64,000 nucleotides of DNA. It comes from Bradyrhizobium sp. AZCC 2176. GTDB taxonomy: Bacteria; Pseudomonadota; Alphaproteobacteria; Rhizobiales; Xanthobacteraceae. The notes beneath the pieces are model-generated. The model searched no databases, was not told the DNA's origin, and worked only from the letters and a program-made list of their open reading frames with translations. Below, in pieces: positions 27,608 through 36,312 of the stretch. Numbering within the stretch: position 1 is the first letter of the stretch; each line of letters opens with the position of its first letter. The translations under genes were made by a program, and so were the position numbers. Location of the stretch: positions 558,001-622,000 of the forward strand of contig NZ_JAZHRX010000001.1 of NCBI RefSeq assembly GCF_036924645.1. Direction: 5' to 3'.

Positions 27608-29335
27608 TTACGGCAGCACCTCGCGGCGCTCGCTGAGCAGCGTGTCCGTCTCGGCGCGCTTGTCTTCCAGGAGCCCGGCCTCGGCGGCTTCGATTACCTT
27701 GTACAGCTCATGGGCATCGCTGAGCCGGGTCACGGTCACATAGTCGGCGCCGGCCTCGTAGAGATCGTTGACGTTGGCCAATATCTCCGCGGTCGCGACG
27801 ATCTTGGCGGTCGGGTTGAGCGAGCGGACATGCCGGACCAGCTTTTCATTGTTGGCGCCCTTCAACAGCGAGTCCGGGATGCTGAGGATGATCAGCTCGG
27901 CCTTGCCGACGCCGGCATGCACCAGCGTATCGACGCTGCTGATGTCGCCGTAGACCACATGCATGCCGCGGTCGGTCAAGGTCCGGAACACCAGCGGATT
28001 GAAATCGATCACGGTGATCTGCTCGAGAACCGCCGGACTGCGCCGCTCGATCTCGCTCAACAAGGCGCTGGCAGCGCGGAAGAAACCGAGAATGACGATC
28101 CGGCGCGCCTCGCCGTGCCCGCCCCCGTGCCCGGCGTCGGCCTCATGCTTGTGATCGAGATCGCGCAAGCCGATCCGCTTCAGGGGGCCAATGAGACCGC
28201 GCGTGACCTGGTCGCTGCGGCCCATGACGAAGGTGCTCAGCACCGCCAGCACCACGAAGGCGAACGAGGCCGCGCTCGACGTCTCGGTGCTGATATGGCG
28301 CGCGGCGACGCCGGTCTGGATCACGACCAGCGAGAATTCGGAGATCTGCGCCAGGTTGATCGCCGGCAGCAGGCTCGCCCGCAGGCCCTGCTTCATCAGA
28401 TAGAGCGGCGCGAACATCGTCACCACGCGGCTGACGACCGTGAAGGCGGCAATCATCAGCGCCAGCCCGATCACCGACGCGCCGGGGATCGGGATCGTCA
28501 TGCCGAGCGAGACGAAGAACAGCGTGATGAAGAAGTCGCGCAGCGTGGTCACCTTGGCGGTGACGTCGAGCGCATAGGGGAATGTCGACAGCGAAACGCC
28601 CGCCACCAGCGAGCCCATCTCCCGCGACAGATGCAGCTTCTCCGCGATCTCCCCGATCAGGAAACACCAGGCCAGCGCGCCGAGCAGGACCAGTTCCGGC
28701 CGGCGCGCGATGTGGTGAAACAGCCACGGCAGCACGTAGCGGCTGAGCACCAGGGCGGTCGCCACCAGCACGCCGACCCGGCCGATCGAAATCAGGATCA
28801 CGCTGACCTGCAGATTGTCGAGGCTCGGCTGCACCGCCAGGAACAGGATCGCGAAAATGTCCTGCAGCACCAGCACGCCGAGCGTGATCCGCCCCGGCAG
28901 CGTGTCGAGCTCGCGCTTCTCGTACAGCACCTTGACGATGATGACCGTGCTCGACAGCGCGCAGGCGATGCAGAGATACAGCGCGTCGAAATGGCCGTTG
29001 CCCATCGACAGCCCGATCCCGACAAAGAACAATATCCCGAGCAGCACGCCGCCGATCAATTGGCCGCCGGCGGCAAACAGGATGACCTTGCCGGCGCGCA
29101 CGATCTTCTTCAGGTCGATTTCCAGCCCGATCATGAACAGCATGAAGATCAGGCCGAGTTCGGAGATGACGTTGATCGAATCCTTTGACTCGACCCAGCC
29201 CATGCCGAATGGACCAATGAAGAACCCGGCGATAAGGTAGGCCAGGATCAGCGGCTGCCGGGAGAAATGCGCCAACAGGCCGAGCACCCAGGCGAACAGG
29301 ATGCATAAGGTGATATCGCGAATAAGCTCGTGCAT
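27608..29335 (-). CDS. Cation:proton antiporter, KefB/YbaL (CPA2) family with C-terminal RCK-like domain
   Basis: The protein has 575 residues from ATG 29335, with about 12 transmembrane helices over residues 5-385. The conserved AYLIAGFFIGP and ALSSTVIIVKVL motifs and the QD pair in LVLQDIFAILFL mark the CPA2 transport core. A TrkA-N/RCK domain follows (about 410-540). Its glycine-rich nucleotide loop reads GFFRAA instead of GxGxxG, so NAD(H) control may be altered. It probably exchanges K+ or Na+ for H+ in the inner membrane. Divergent from the DUF3124 gene. Confidence 0.9.
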   Translation of the reverse strand: MHELIRDITLCILFAWVLGLLAHFSRQPLILAYLIAGFFIGPFGMGWVESKDSINVISELGLIFMLFMIGLEIDLKKIVRAGKVILFAAGGQLIGGVLLGILFFVGIGLSMGNGHFDALYLCIACALSSTVIIVKVLYEKRELDTLPGRITLGVLVLQDIFAILFLAVQPSLDNLQVSVILISIGRVGVLVATALVLSRYVLPWLFHHIARRPELVLLGALAWCFLIGEIAEKLHLSREMGSLVAGVSLSTFPYALDVTAKVTTLRDFFITLFFVSLGMTIPIPGASVIGLALMIAAFTVVSRVVTMFAPLYLMKQGLRASLLPAINLAQISEFSLVVIQTGVAARHISTETSSAASFAFVVLAVLSTFVMGRSDQVTRGLIGPLKRIGLRDLDHKHEADAGHGGGHGEARRIVILGFFRAASALLSEIERRSPAVLEQITVIDFNPLVFRTLTDRGMHVVYGDISSVDTLVHAGVGKAELIILSIPDSLLKGANNEKLVRHVRSLNPTAKIVATAEILANVNDLYEAGADYVTVTRLSDAHELYKVIEAAEAGLLEDKRAETDTLLSERREVLP

Positions 29336-29393
29336 AGGTCCAATCTTGCCCCTACCGCAACCTAGAGGTCCCGGCGCAGGGGTCAAACAAGCA

Positions 29394-29930
29394 ATGTGTC
29401 ACAGCCATGGAAAGGGGGCTTTTCTCGCGATTCTGGCCGCACTGTCGATACTATATTCCCCCGCGGCCTTCGCGCAGACCGGGGCCATCGAACAGAGCTT
29501 CGCCGCCTCCCTCACCGCGGTACCTGCGGAAAACCTCGCCGTCTCAGGCGCATTCTACGTCCCGGCCTATTCCAGCGTTTCGATGAGCCAGGGCAAGCTG
29601 AGGGCGGATTTTTCGGTCACGCTCAGCGTCCATAACGCGTCCGAAACCCGCCCCCTGGTGGTGAAGCGGATCGCCTATTTCGACACATCAGGCAAGCTGG
29701 TGGAGAGCTACCTCAAGTCACCGGTTGCGCTAAAACCCTTCGCAACCGTCGAAGTCTTCATCGCCGCGAATGATGTGCGCGGCGGAACGGGGGCCAATTT
29801 CGTGGTCGACTGGGCTGCCACCGGCGAAATCGCCGAACCCACGGTGGAGGCGTTGATGGTCGGCGGCATCGGCGCCGGGCACTATGCCTTCATCAGCCAG
29901 GGGCGGCCGATCACGGTCATCAAGAACTAG
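29394..29930 (+). CDS. DUF3124 secreted protein
   Basis: The protein has 178 residues from ATG 29394. A signal peptide (AFLAILAALSILYSPAAFAQ, cleavage about residue 28) directs it to the periplasm. The mature part is a beta-rich DUF3124 domain (LSVHNASETRPLVVKRIAYFD, KPFATVEVFIAANDVRGGTGANF). No catalytic residues are known for this family. The gene is divergent from the antiporter with 58 bases between starts, and a hairpin follows it. Confidence 0.82.
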   Translation: MCHSHGKGAFLAILAALSILYSPAAFAQTGAIEQSFAASLTAVPAENLAVSGAFYVPAYSSVSMSQGKLRADFSVTLSVHNASETRPLVVKRIAYFDTSGKLVESYLKSPVALKPFATVEVFIAANDVRGGTGANFVVDWAATGEIAEPTVEALMVGGIGAGHYAFISQGRPITVIKN

Positions 29931-29937
29931 CAAGCCG

Positions 29938-29957
29938 GAAGGCCGCGCGCGGCCTTC
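29938..29957. terminator. Hairpin after the DUF3124 gene
   Basis: gaaggccg-cgcg-cggccttc is a perfect 8-base stem. There is no T-run after it, so intrinsic termination would be weak; it may instead separate this gene from the aminotransferase 30 bases downstream. Confidence 0.4.
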
Positions 29958-29987
29958 TCAACGAAAACAAAACGGGAGTGAATATCC

Positions 29988-31232
29988 ATGTCTGCCGCAA
30001 CCACCTTCGATTTCGCGCCATTGCTGCCCGCCGGATTGCCGGCGCCGGCCGCGCGGTGGACCGGCCTTGCCAGGTACAGTTTCGTCGGCGGCAACAATGA
30101 TCCCGAACAGGTTCCGGTCGACGGCCTGATCGAGGCGGTCAATGCCGTGCTCAGGCGCGAAGGCAAGACGCTGGCGACCTACGGGCTTGCCAGCGGTCCG
30201 CAAGGCTATCGCCCGTTGCGCGAATTCCTCACCGCAAAACTGAAGCGCGATGCCGGCATCGCCTGCATCGCCGACGACATCATGATCGTTTCGGGCTCGC
30301 TGCAGGCGCTCGACCTCGTCAATCAGACGCTGCTGGCGCGCGGCGACACCGTGCTGGTCGAGCAGGAAACTTATCAGGGCGCGCTGACCCGGCTGACGCG
30401 GCTCGGCGTCAAGGCGGTCGGCATTCCCCTGGATGACCAGGGCATGCGGATGGACGCGCTGGCGGCTGCGCTTGCCGACCACAAGAGCCGCGGCATCAGG
30501 CCGAAATACATCTACACCATCCCGACCGTGCAGAACCCGACCGGGTCGATCATGCCGCAGACGCGGCGCAAGGAGATGCTGAAACTGTCGCGGCAATACG
30601 GCGTGCCGATCTTCGAGGACGATTGCTACGCCGACCTGATCTGGACCGGCGAGCGACCGCCCGCGATCTACGCCATGAGCCAGCATGGCGGCGTCATCCA
30701 CATCGGCTCGTTCTCGAAATCGATCGCCCCTGCCCTGCGGGTCGGCTTCATCGTCGCGCCCTGGGAAATGATGTCGCTGATGCTGGCGCTGAAGACCGAC
30801 GCCGGAAGCGGCGCGCTGGAGCAGATGGTGCTGGCGGAATATTGCGCGCCGCATTTTTCAACCCACGTGCCGAAGCTGACGCGCGGCCTGCGCGCCAAGC
30901 TCGACACGCTGATGGAAGCGCTGAACGAGCAGTTCGGCACCGCGGCCGAATTCGAAGATCCAAAGGGCGGCATCTTCCTGTGGGTGAAGCTGCCCGACAA
31001 TGTCGATACGCTAAAGCTCTATCAGGCCGCGCTTGCCGCGGGCGTCGCGATCAATCCCGGTCCGGAATGGTCGACCGACAAGGCCTATGCCGGCAGCCGG
31101 CTGCGGCTGTGCTTCGCCAGCCCCTCGCATGAGCAGATCCGCGAGGGCGTCGCCGTGCTCGCCGAAGTCTGCCGCAAGGAGTTCGGCGTGCCGGAACGAA
31201 TTGCCAATGTGGAGAAGCGCGCGCGGAGCTGA
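29988..31232 (+). CDS. PLP-dependent aminotransferase, class I/II (LysN/2-aminoadipate-type)
   Basis: The protein has 414 residues. The PLP lysine lies in IGSFSKSIAPALRVGF (about residue 245), the cofactor Asp/Tyr region is FEDDCYADLIW, and the substrate loop includes YTIPTVQNPTGSIM. This matches the MocR-like stand-alone aminotransferase group that includes 2-aminoadipate transaminase. The amino donor is not predictable. It is a single gene. Confidence 0.88.
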   Translation: MSAATTFDFAPLLPAGLPAPAARWTGLARYSFVGGNNDPEQVPVDGLIEAVNAVLRREGKTLATYGLASGPQGYRPLREFLTAKLKRDAGIACIADDIMIVSGSLQALDLVNQTLLARGDTVLVEQETYQGALTRLTRLGVKAVGIPLDDQGMRMDALAAALADHKSRGIRPKYIYTIPTVQNPTGSIMPQTRRKEMLKLSRQYGVPIFEDDCYADLIWTGERPPAIYAMSQHGGVIHIGSFSKSIAPALRVGFIVAPWEMMSLMLALKTDAGSGALEQMVLAEYCAPHFSTHVPKLTRGLRAKLDTLMEALNEQFGTAAEFEDPKGGIFLWVKLPDNVDTLKLYQAALAAGVAINPGPEWSTDKAYAGSRLRLCFASPSHEQIREGVAVLAEVCRKEFGVPERIANVEKRARS

Positions 31233-31350
31233 GCGCGCAGACCCAACCTGCGCACGAAACGCTATGCGCAGCGAAGCACCCAGCGCGAATCCGCAGCAGC
31301 CGCGCGATCGAGACGTTGCCTTTGCCCGCCTCGATCTGGACCATGGGGTG

Positions 31351-32337
31351 TTATTCGCTTTTGATCCCGGCCTCGGCGATCAACTTGCCCCATTTCATGC
31401 TTTCGCTCTGGATGAATTTCGCAAAGCCTGCGGCTGACGTGGGCGCGGGGTCGGCGCCGAGAGCGCGGATTTTCTCGATCGCGGCGGGATCGCTCAATGC
31501 CTTCACGAAGGCGGCATTCAGCGTGTTGATGATGTCGGGCGGCGTGCCGGCGGGCGCGACGATACCAAACCAGCCGACGGATTCGAATTCACTCAGGCCC
31601 TGCTCGGCCAGCGTCGGCACGTCGGGCAGGAAGACGACACGCTTGGCGGCGGAGACCCCGAGCGCCTTCAACTTGCCGTCGCTGATCAATTGCCTGGATG
31701 CGGGGATATCCAGCACCGCGAGCGGGATATGGCCCGCGAGAACGTCCGTCGTCGCCGGCGCGGTGCCGCGATAGGCGATCAGTTGAATTCCGATACCGGC
31801 CTTTTGCGCGAACAGGGCCGAGGTCAGGTGCATCGCGGTGCCGTTGCCGCCATGGCCGATCGACAGGCCGTGCGGTTGCGCCTTGGCCTTGGCAATGAGG
31901 TCTGCGACCGACGCAATGGCCGATTGTTGCGAGGACACCAGCACGAACGGGATTTCCGCCAGCAGCGTGACCGGCGCCAGATCCTTGATCGGATCGAACG
32001 ACATCGCCGCGCGATTGAGGTGGGGATTGACGGTCAGCACACCGGCCGCGGCCACGCCGAGCGTGTAACCATCCGGCGCGGCCTGTGCCACGGCCCCGAT
32101 CCCGATATTGCCGCCCGCGCCCGCCCTGTTCTCGATGACGATCGGCTGGCGCAGCGCTTCCGATAATGCCGGCTGCAGGGCGCGGATCACGATGTCGGCA
32201 CTGCCGCCGGGCGGAAACGTTACGATGATCTTGATCGGCTGATCAGGATATGCGTTTGCTGTTTCAATCGCTGATGACGACAACGACAAGGCGGCAACAA
32301 GAGCCCCGACTAAGGCTCGCCGGATCGACGGAAACAT
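31351..32337 (-). CDS. Bug/TctC-family tripartite tricarboxylate transporter substrate-binding protein
   Basis: The protein has 328 residues. A signal peptide ends near residue 29 (IETANA-YPDQP). Family signatures follow: YPDQPIKIIVTFPPGGSADI, ENRAGAGGNIG and DVLAGHIPLAVLD. Bug proteins capture carboxylates in the periplasm. No TctA/TctB membrane subunits are nearby, as is usual for these orphan paralogues. It is divergent from the aromatic hydroxylase with 36 bases between starts, so it may deliver that enzyme's substrate; this is inference. Confidence 0.9.
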   Translation of the reverse strand: MFPSIRRALVGALVAALSLSSSAIETANAYPDQPIKIIVTFPPGGSADIVIRALQPALSEALRQPIVIENRAGAGGNIGIGAVAQAAPDGYTLGVAAAGVLTVNPHLNRAAMSFDPIKDLAPVTLLAEIPFVLVSSQQSAIASVADLIAKAKAQPHGLSIGHGGNGTAMHLTSALFAQKAGIGIQLIAYRGTAPATTDVLAGHIPLAVLDIPASRQLISDGKLKALGVSAAKRVVFLPDVPTLAEQGLSEFESVGWFGIVAPAGTPPDIINTLNAAFVKALSDPAAIEKIRALGADPAPTSAAGFAKFIQSESMKWGKLIAEAGIKSE

Positions 32338-32373
32338 GCAGGTCCCCCGATGATTTTTTTGTGGCTATCAGTT

Positions 32374-34059
32374 ATGCATGATCGTCCCAGCGCAGCAAGC
32401 GACAAGGCCGCGAGCCAGATGGTGAAGACTCGCGTTCTCGTGGTGGGGGCCGGTCCGGTCGGACTGACGCTCGCAATGGACCTCGCGCAGCGGGGAATAT
32501 CCGTCACCGTGGTGGAGACGCGCTCCGCCGCGGAACCGCCGAGCGTGAAGTGCAACCATGTCTCGTCGCGTTCGATGGAGATTTTCCGCAGGCTCGGGCT
32601 GGCGCAGAAGCTGCGCGACACCGGACTGCCGGCCGACTATCCCAACGATTGCTCCTACCGCACCACAGCAACGGGCATCGAGCTCTCGCGCATCCTGATC
32701 CCTTGCCGGCGCGATCGCTATACCGCAGCGAGCGGACCCGACACCGACTGGCCGACAGCCGAGCCGCCGCACCGCATCAACCAGATCTACATGGAACCGG
32801 TCCTGTTCGCGCACGCCGCTTCCATCGACCGGCTTACCGTCCTGAACCGCATCGCCTTCGAGGATTTCAGCGAAGGCCATGACGGCGTCGTCGCGACCGT
32901 CCGGAACCTCGACGCCGGGACCACCTCGGAGATTCATGCCGATTTCATTGTGGGCTGTGACGGGGCGCGTTCGCTCGTTCGCAAGGCCATCGACGCCAAC
33001 CTGCAGGGAACGCCGATCATCCAGCGGGTGCAATCGACCTATATACAGGCGCCCGGCCTGCTCGCCCTGATGGATCAGCCCGCCTGGATGACGCTGTCGC
33101 TCAATCCGCGGCGCTGCGGCACGGTGGTCGCGATCGACGGCCGGGAGAAATGGCTGATCCATAACCACCTCAACCGCGAAGACGAGACCTTCGAGTCGGT
33201 CGATCGCGACGCCTCGATCCGCGCCATCCTCGGCGTCGGCCCCGATTTCGAATATGAGGTGCTGAGCAAGGAGGACTGGGTCGGCCGCCGTCTTGTCGCC
33301 GACCGGTTTCGCAAGGGGCGCGCCTTCATCTGCGGGGACGCCGCGCATTTGTGGATGCCCTATGCCGGCTACGGCATGAATGCCGGGATCGCGGATGCGA
33401 CCAACCTCGCATGGCTGCTTGCGGCCTATCTGGAAGGATGGGCCGACATCGCCATCCTCGATGCCTATGAGGCCGAGCGCCTTCCCATCACCGAACAGGT
33501 GTCGCGCTTTGCCATGGACATGGCAGGCAAGGTTTTGAGCCAGCGCCGCACCGTTCCCGAGGAAATCGAGCAGCCGGGGCCGGAGGGCGACGCCGTCCGC
33601 AAGCAGGTGGGACAAGCCGCCTATGATCTAAACGTGCAGCAATATTGCTGCGCCGGCCTCAACTTCGGCTATTTCTACGATCGCTCCCCGATCATCGCCT
33701 ATGACGGCGCCGAGCAGCCGGGCTTTACGATGGCGGATTTCACGCCGTCGTCGACGCCGGGCTGCAGGCTTCCGTTCGCGAAATTATCCGACGGACGGCC
33801 GGTTTATGATGCGCTCGGAACGGGCTACACGCTTTTGCGCTACGATCAGGATGTAGCGGTTGCGCCACTGACGGACGCGATGCACGCCAATGGCGTCCCG
33901 TTCCAGATCGTCGACGTCCCAGCCTCTGATCCCGATCACAAACTCATCCTTGCGCGCACCGATCAGCACGTCGCCTGGCGGGGCGATGCCGTCCCAGACG
34001 ATCCCGCACACCTCGTCGGCAAGCTGCTCGGCCGAAGCTTAAATCTCAGTCCGGGCTGA
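32374..34059 (+). CDS. FAD-dependent aromatic-ring monooxygenase (MhpA/PheA-TfdB type)
   Basis: About 561 residues; the start may instead be ATG 32350 or 32419, as none has a strong ribosome site. The FAD Rossmann motif VVGAGPVGLTLAMDLAQ opens the protein. DFIVGCDGARSLVRKAI is the DG motif, and CGDAAHLWMPYAGYGMNAGI is the second FAD-binding GD motif. The C-terminal thioredoxin-like tail of this family is partly visible (LLRYDQDVAVAPL). It is likely to hydroxylate a phenol or similar aromatic using NAD(P)H. Divergent from a Bug binding protein. Confidence 0.88.
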   Translation: MHDRPSAASDKAASQMVKTRVLVVGAGPVGLTLAMDLAQRGISVTVVETRSAAEPPSVKCNHVSSRSMEIFRRLGLAQKLRDTGLPADYPNDCSYRTTATGIELSRILIPCRRDRYTAASGPDTDWPTAEPPHRINQIYMEPVLFAHAASIDRLTVLNRIAFEDFSEGHDGVVATVRNLDAGTTSEIHADFIVGCDGARSLVRKAIDANLQGTPIIQRVQSTYIQAPGLLALMDQPAWMTLSLNPRRCGTVVAIDGREKWLIHNHLNREDETFESVDRDASIRAILGVGPDFEYEVLSKEDWVGRRLVADRFRKGRAFICGDAAHLWMPYAGYGMNAGIADATNLAWLLAAYLEGWADIAILDAYEAERLPITEQVSRFAMDMAGKVLSQRRTVPEEIEQPGPEGDAVRKQVGQAAYDLNVQQYCCAGLNFGYFYDRSPIIAYDGAEQPGFTMADFTPSSTPGCRLPFAKLSDGRPVYDALGTGYTLLRYDQDVAVAPLTDAMHANGVPFQIVDVPASDPDHKLILARTDQHVAWRGDAVPDDPAHLVGKLLGRSLNLSPG

Positions 34060-34066
34060 TTCCCGT

Positions 34067-34929
34067 ATGGCGGAGGTACGTTCCCAGCATCGCATAGGCA
34101 TCGCCCTCGTCGTCGCCGCCGCCATCGCCTGGAGCACGGCGCCGTTCTTCACGCGGCTGCTGCCCTACGACTCCTGGACCATCCTGTTCTGGCGCGGATT
34201 GTTCGGCGGTGGCCTGATCATGGTCTTGATGGTGCTGCTGCAAGGGCGTGCCGGCCTGCGGGATCTGACCAGGATGGACAGAGACGGCTGGCTTGTCGCG
34301 TCGTTTTCGACATTGGCGATGATCGCCTTCATCCCTTCGCTGCAGCTCACGAATGTATCAAATGTAGCCATCATCATCGCGACCGGTCCCTTCCTCGCGG
34401 CGGCGCTTGCCTGGATATGGCTGCGGGAAATCCCCCACCTGCGAACCATGCTGGCGAGCGTCGTCGCGCTCTGCGGCGTCATGATCATCGTCGGTAACGC
34501 ACGCGCCGGTTCCGACATTCTCGGGATCGCCCTCGCCTGCTTCATGGCGCTGGCGATCGCTGCGATGACAGTCATGGTACGGCGGCACAAGAATACATCG
34601 ATGGTCGCCGCGGCGGCGATGTCGAACATGCTGGGCAGCGTTGTCAGCATTCCCTTTGCCCACGGAATAGTGCGATAACCGGGTTCGACCTGCTCATTCT
34701 GGCAATGTTCGGATGCTTTCAGGTTGCCCTCGGCCTCACGCTGTTCTTCCTCGGCTCGCGCCTGCTGCCGTCAGGCCAGGCCGCCCTGATCTCGACGCTG
34801 GAGACGCCGCTGATGCCGTTCTGGATCTGGGTGGGATTTGGCGAGGTCCCGACGCTGCGGGTTCTCGTCGGCGGCGTCCTGGTAATGGGCGCCGTCATCG
34901 CCGACATCATCGGCGATAGCCGGACGTAG
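34067..34929 (+). pseudogene. EamA/DMT-superfamily exporter split by a frameshift
   Basis: The first part (34067-34678, 203 residues) has about six helices of a ten-helix EamA transporter and stops just after PFAHGIVR. The remaining four helices (FLGSRLLPSGQAALIS, TPLMPFWIWVGFGEVP...) continue in another frame, clearly readable to 34,929. The in-frame junction would read about ITGFDLLILAMFG. Total length fits a 287-residue protein with one base lost near 34,655-34,675. It either no longer works or carries a sequencing error. It starts only 7 bases after the hydroxylase. Confidence 0.8.
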
Positions 34930-34935
34930 CGGCGG

Positions 34936-35067
34936 TCAAGGTGACCAGGGGACGAAGGTGAACTCGTGGCTCTTTTCCACCACGGCGAACTTGTCGCTGA
35001 CGTGTTCGCTGTCCGCGTTTGGCGTGTCTTTGGCCCTGAGCACTCTTGGGCGCGCAATATCTTGCAG
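34936..35067 (-). pseudogene. Possible relaxase (DUF3363-type) C-terminal remnant
   Basis: A 43-codon frame on the minus strand ends at TGA 34936-34938. It includes KFAVVEKSHEFTFVPWSP, which resembles the end of DUF3363/VirD2-like relaxases of integrative elements as I remember them. No upstream part of such a gene remains. It may mark an old integration or recombination next to the broken EamA gene. Identification is tentative. Confidence 0.35.
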
Positions 35068-35088
35068 AAAACCGCTCACAAAACTCAG

Positions 35089-36234
35089 TCAGGGTGCGAG
35101 CTCTGCTCTAACCTCACCGAGCAGCGCCATGCCACCTAACCGACCCAATTCGTCCGAACATTTCGCGCTCTTGCCGTAGCAGCCGAATGCAACCGCTACG
35201 CGCTCCGAAAGCGGTCCGATGCAGGGCAGTCCCGTGTCGCCAAAGGTAGTCATGCACGGCACGACGCGGCGTTCTTCGAAATTGAGGTCGCGAATACGGT
35301 CAAGGATCTGCTTTTGAAGCCCATCAGCAACGGGGATCGATCCGCCCGATCGAAACCAGTCCTTGATATCCGCCTCGCTTTCGAGCGGAAGATCGACCGG
35401 ATCACCACCGAGCTTTAACCAAGTTTGACCGTCCGGATAGGGGATTGGCGGCAGAATATAGGGATTCTCGCCCTTGGGCCCGAGACAACGCATCGACGGC
35501 ATTCCGGCTAAGCGTTGAACCTCCGCCGCACCAAGCCGAAACAGCGCCACGGTACGCCCATAGACCGTAAAACCCAATGATCGACCGAGCAGTGATTGGG
35601 TATGCCCGCCGGCCGCAACGAGAACACGCTCGGCCTCGACACTGCCCGATCTCGTCCGGATCGTCACACCAAAGCCGCTTTCCGAAATCCCCAGAGCAGG
35701 TTCGTCGATGATCCGAGCCCCGGCGCGCTCCGCCGCGATCGTCTGCGCCCGGACCAAGCGGCGCGGGCTGATGTATCCGGCGTCCCGCGGCTCGAAATAC
35801 CCCTGCATTCCCGCTGTTGATCTCAGAAACGGAAATCGATCCGCGAGCCCCGCGTCATCATATGCTTCACAAAAGATCCCGGCTTCAGCGGTGATTCTGC
35901 CAACAGATGCGACGTTCGGGCTTTCGCCAGAGCCAACGTGCAGCACCCCAACTTCCCGATAGAACTCCACACCGCTTTCCGCTGAAATCTCGCCATAGCG
36001 TGAAATTGCGGCGCAGTTCATTTGCACCCAAAATGGCTTCGGATCGAACCTCCGCGTGATACGTCCCTCATCGTAGTGGCTTCCAAAGACGCCACTGTGG
36101 CGCAAATAATCTACCGGCTCATCGGGTCCGATCAGTGCAACATCATGGCCCATTTTGGACAAATGTCGCGCAGCCGCCGACCCGATCAGACCACGTCCGA
36201 TCACCGCGAGTTTGATTGCCTTCTTGGCGCTCAC
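35089..36234 (-). CDS. FAD-dependent D-amino-acid/sarcosine oxidase-like oxidoreductase (DAO family)
   Basis: The protein has 381 residues. The N-terminal FAD motif is VIGRGLIGSAAARHLSKMGHDV (GxGxxG). The DAO fold runs through the length, with RVLVAAGGHTQSLLG near 210 and the C-terminal PCIGPLSERVAVAFGCYGKSAK near the covalent-flavin region of sarcosine oxidases. An amine such as N-methyl-tryptophan or sarcosine is a possible substrate. Upstream genes are in the opposite direction. A single gene. Confidence 0.82.
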   Translation of the reverse strand: MSAKKAIKLAVIGRGLIGSAAARHLSKMGHDVALIGPDEPVDYLRHSGVFGSHYDEGRITRRFDPKPFWVQMNCAAISRYGEISAESGVEFYREVGVLHVGSGESPNVASVGRITAEAGIFCEAYDDAGLADRFPFLRSTAGMQGYFEPRDAGYISPRRLVRAQTIAAERAGARIIDEPALGISESGFGVTIRTRSGSVEAERVLVAAGGHTQSLLGRSLGFTVYGRTVALFRLGAAEVQRLAGMPSMRCLGPKGENPYILPPIPYPDGQTWLKLGGDPVDLPLESEADIKDWFRSGGSIPVADGLQKQILDRIRDLNFEERRVVPCMTTFGDTGLPCIGPLSERVAVAFGCYGKSAKCSDELGRLGGMALLGEVRAELAP

Positions 36235-36312
36235 GATTAACTTCCACGCCCCGCCCGCATAACCAGCAAGAAATCCACCATGTCAGAACCGCTCCCCTTG
36301 CTGGCCAAGGCA

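Noticed and set aside
27710..29188. A 492-codon plus-strand frame opposite the KefB antiporter
   Set aside because: Composition dominated by Gln, Asp, Arg and His without any domain; the minus-strand antiporter explains the region.
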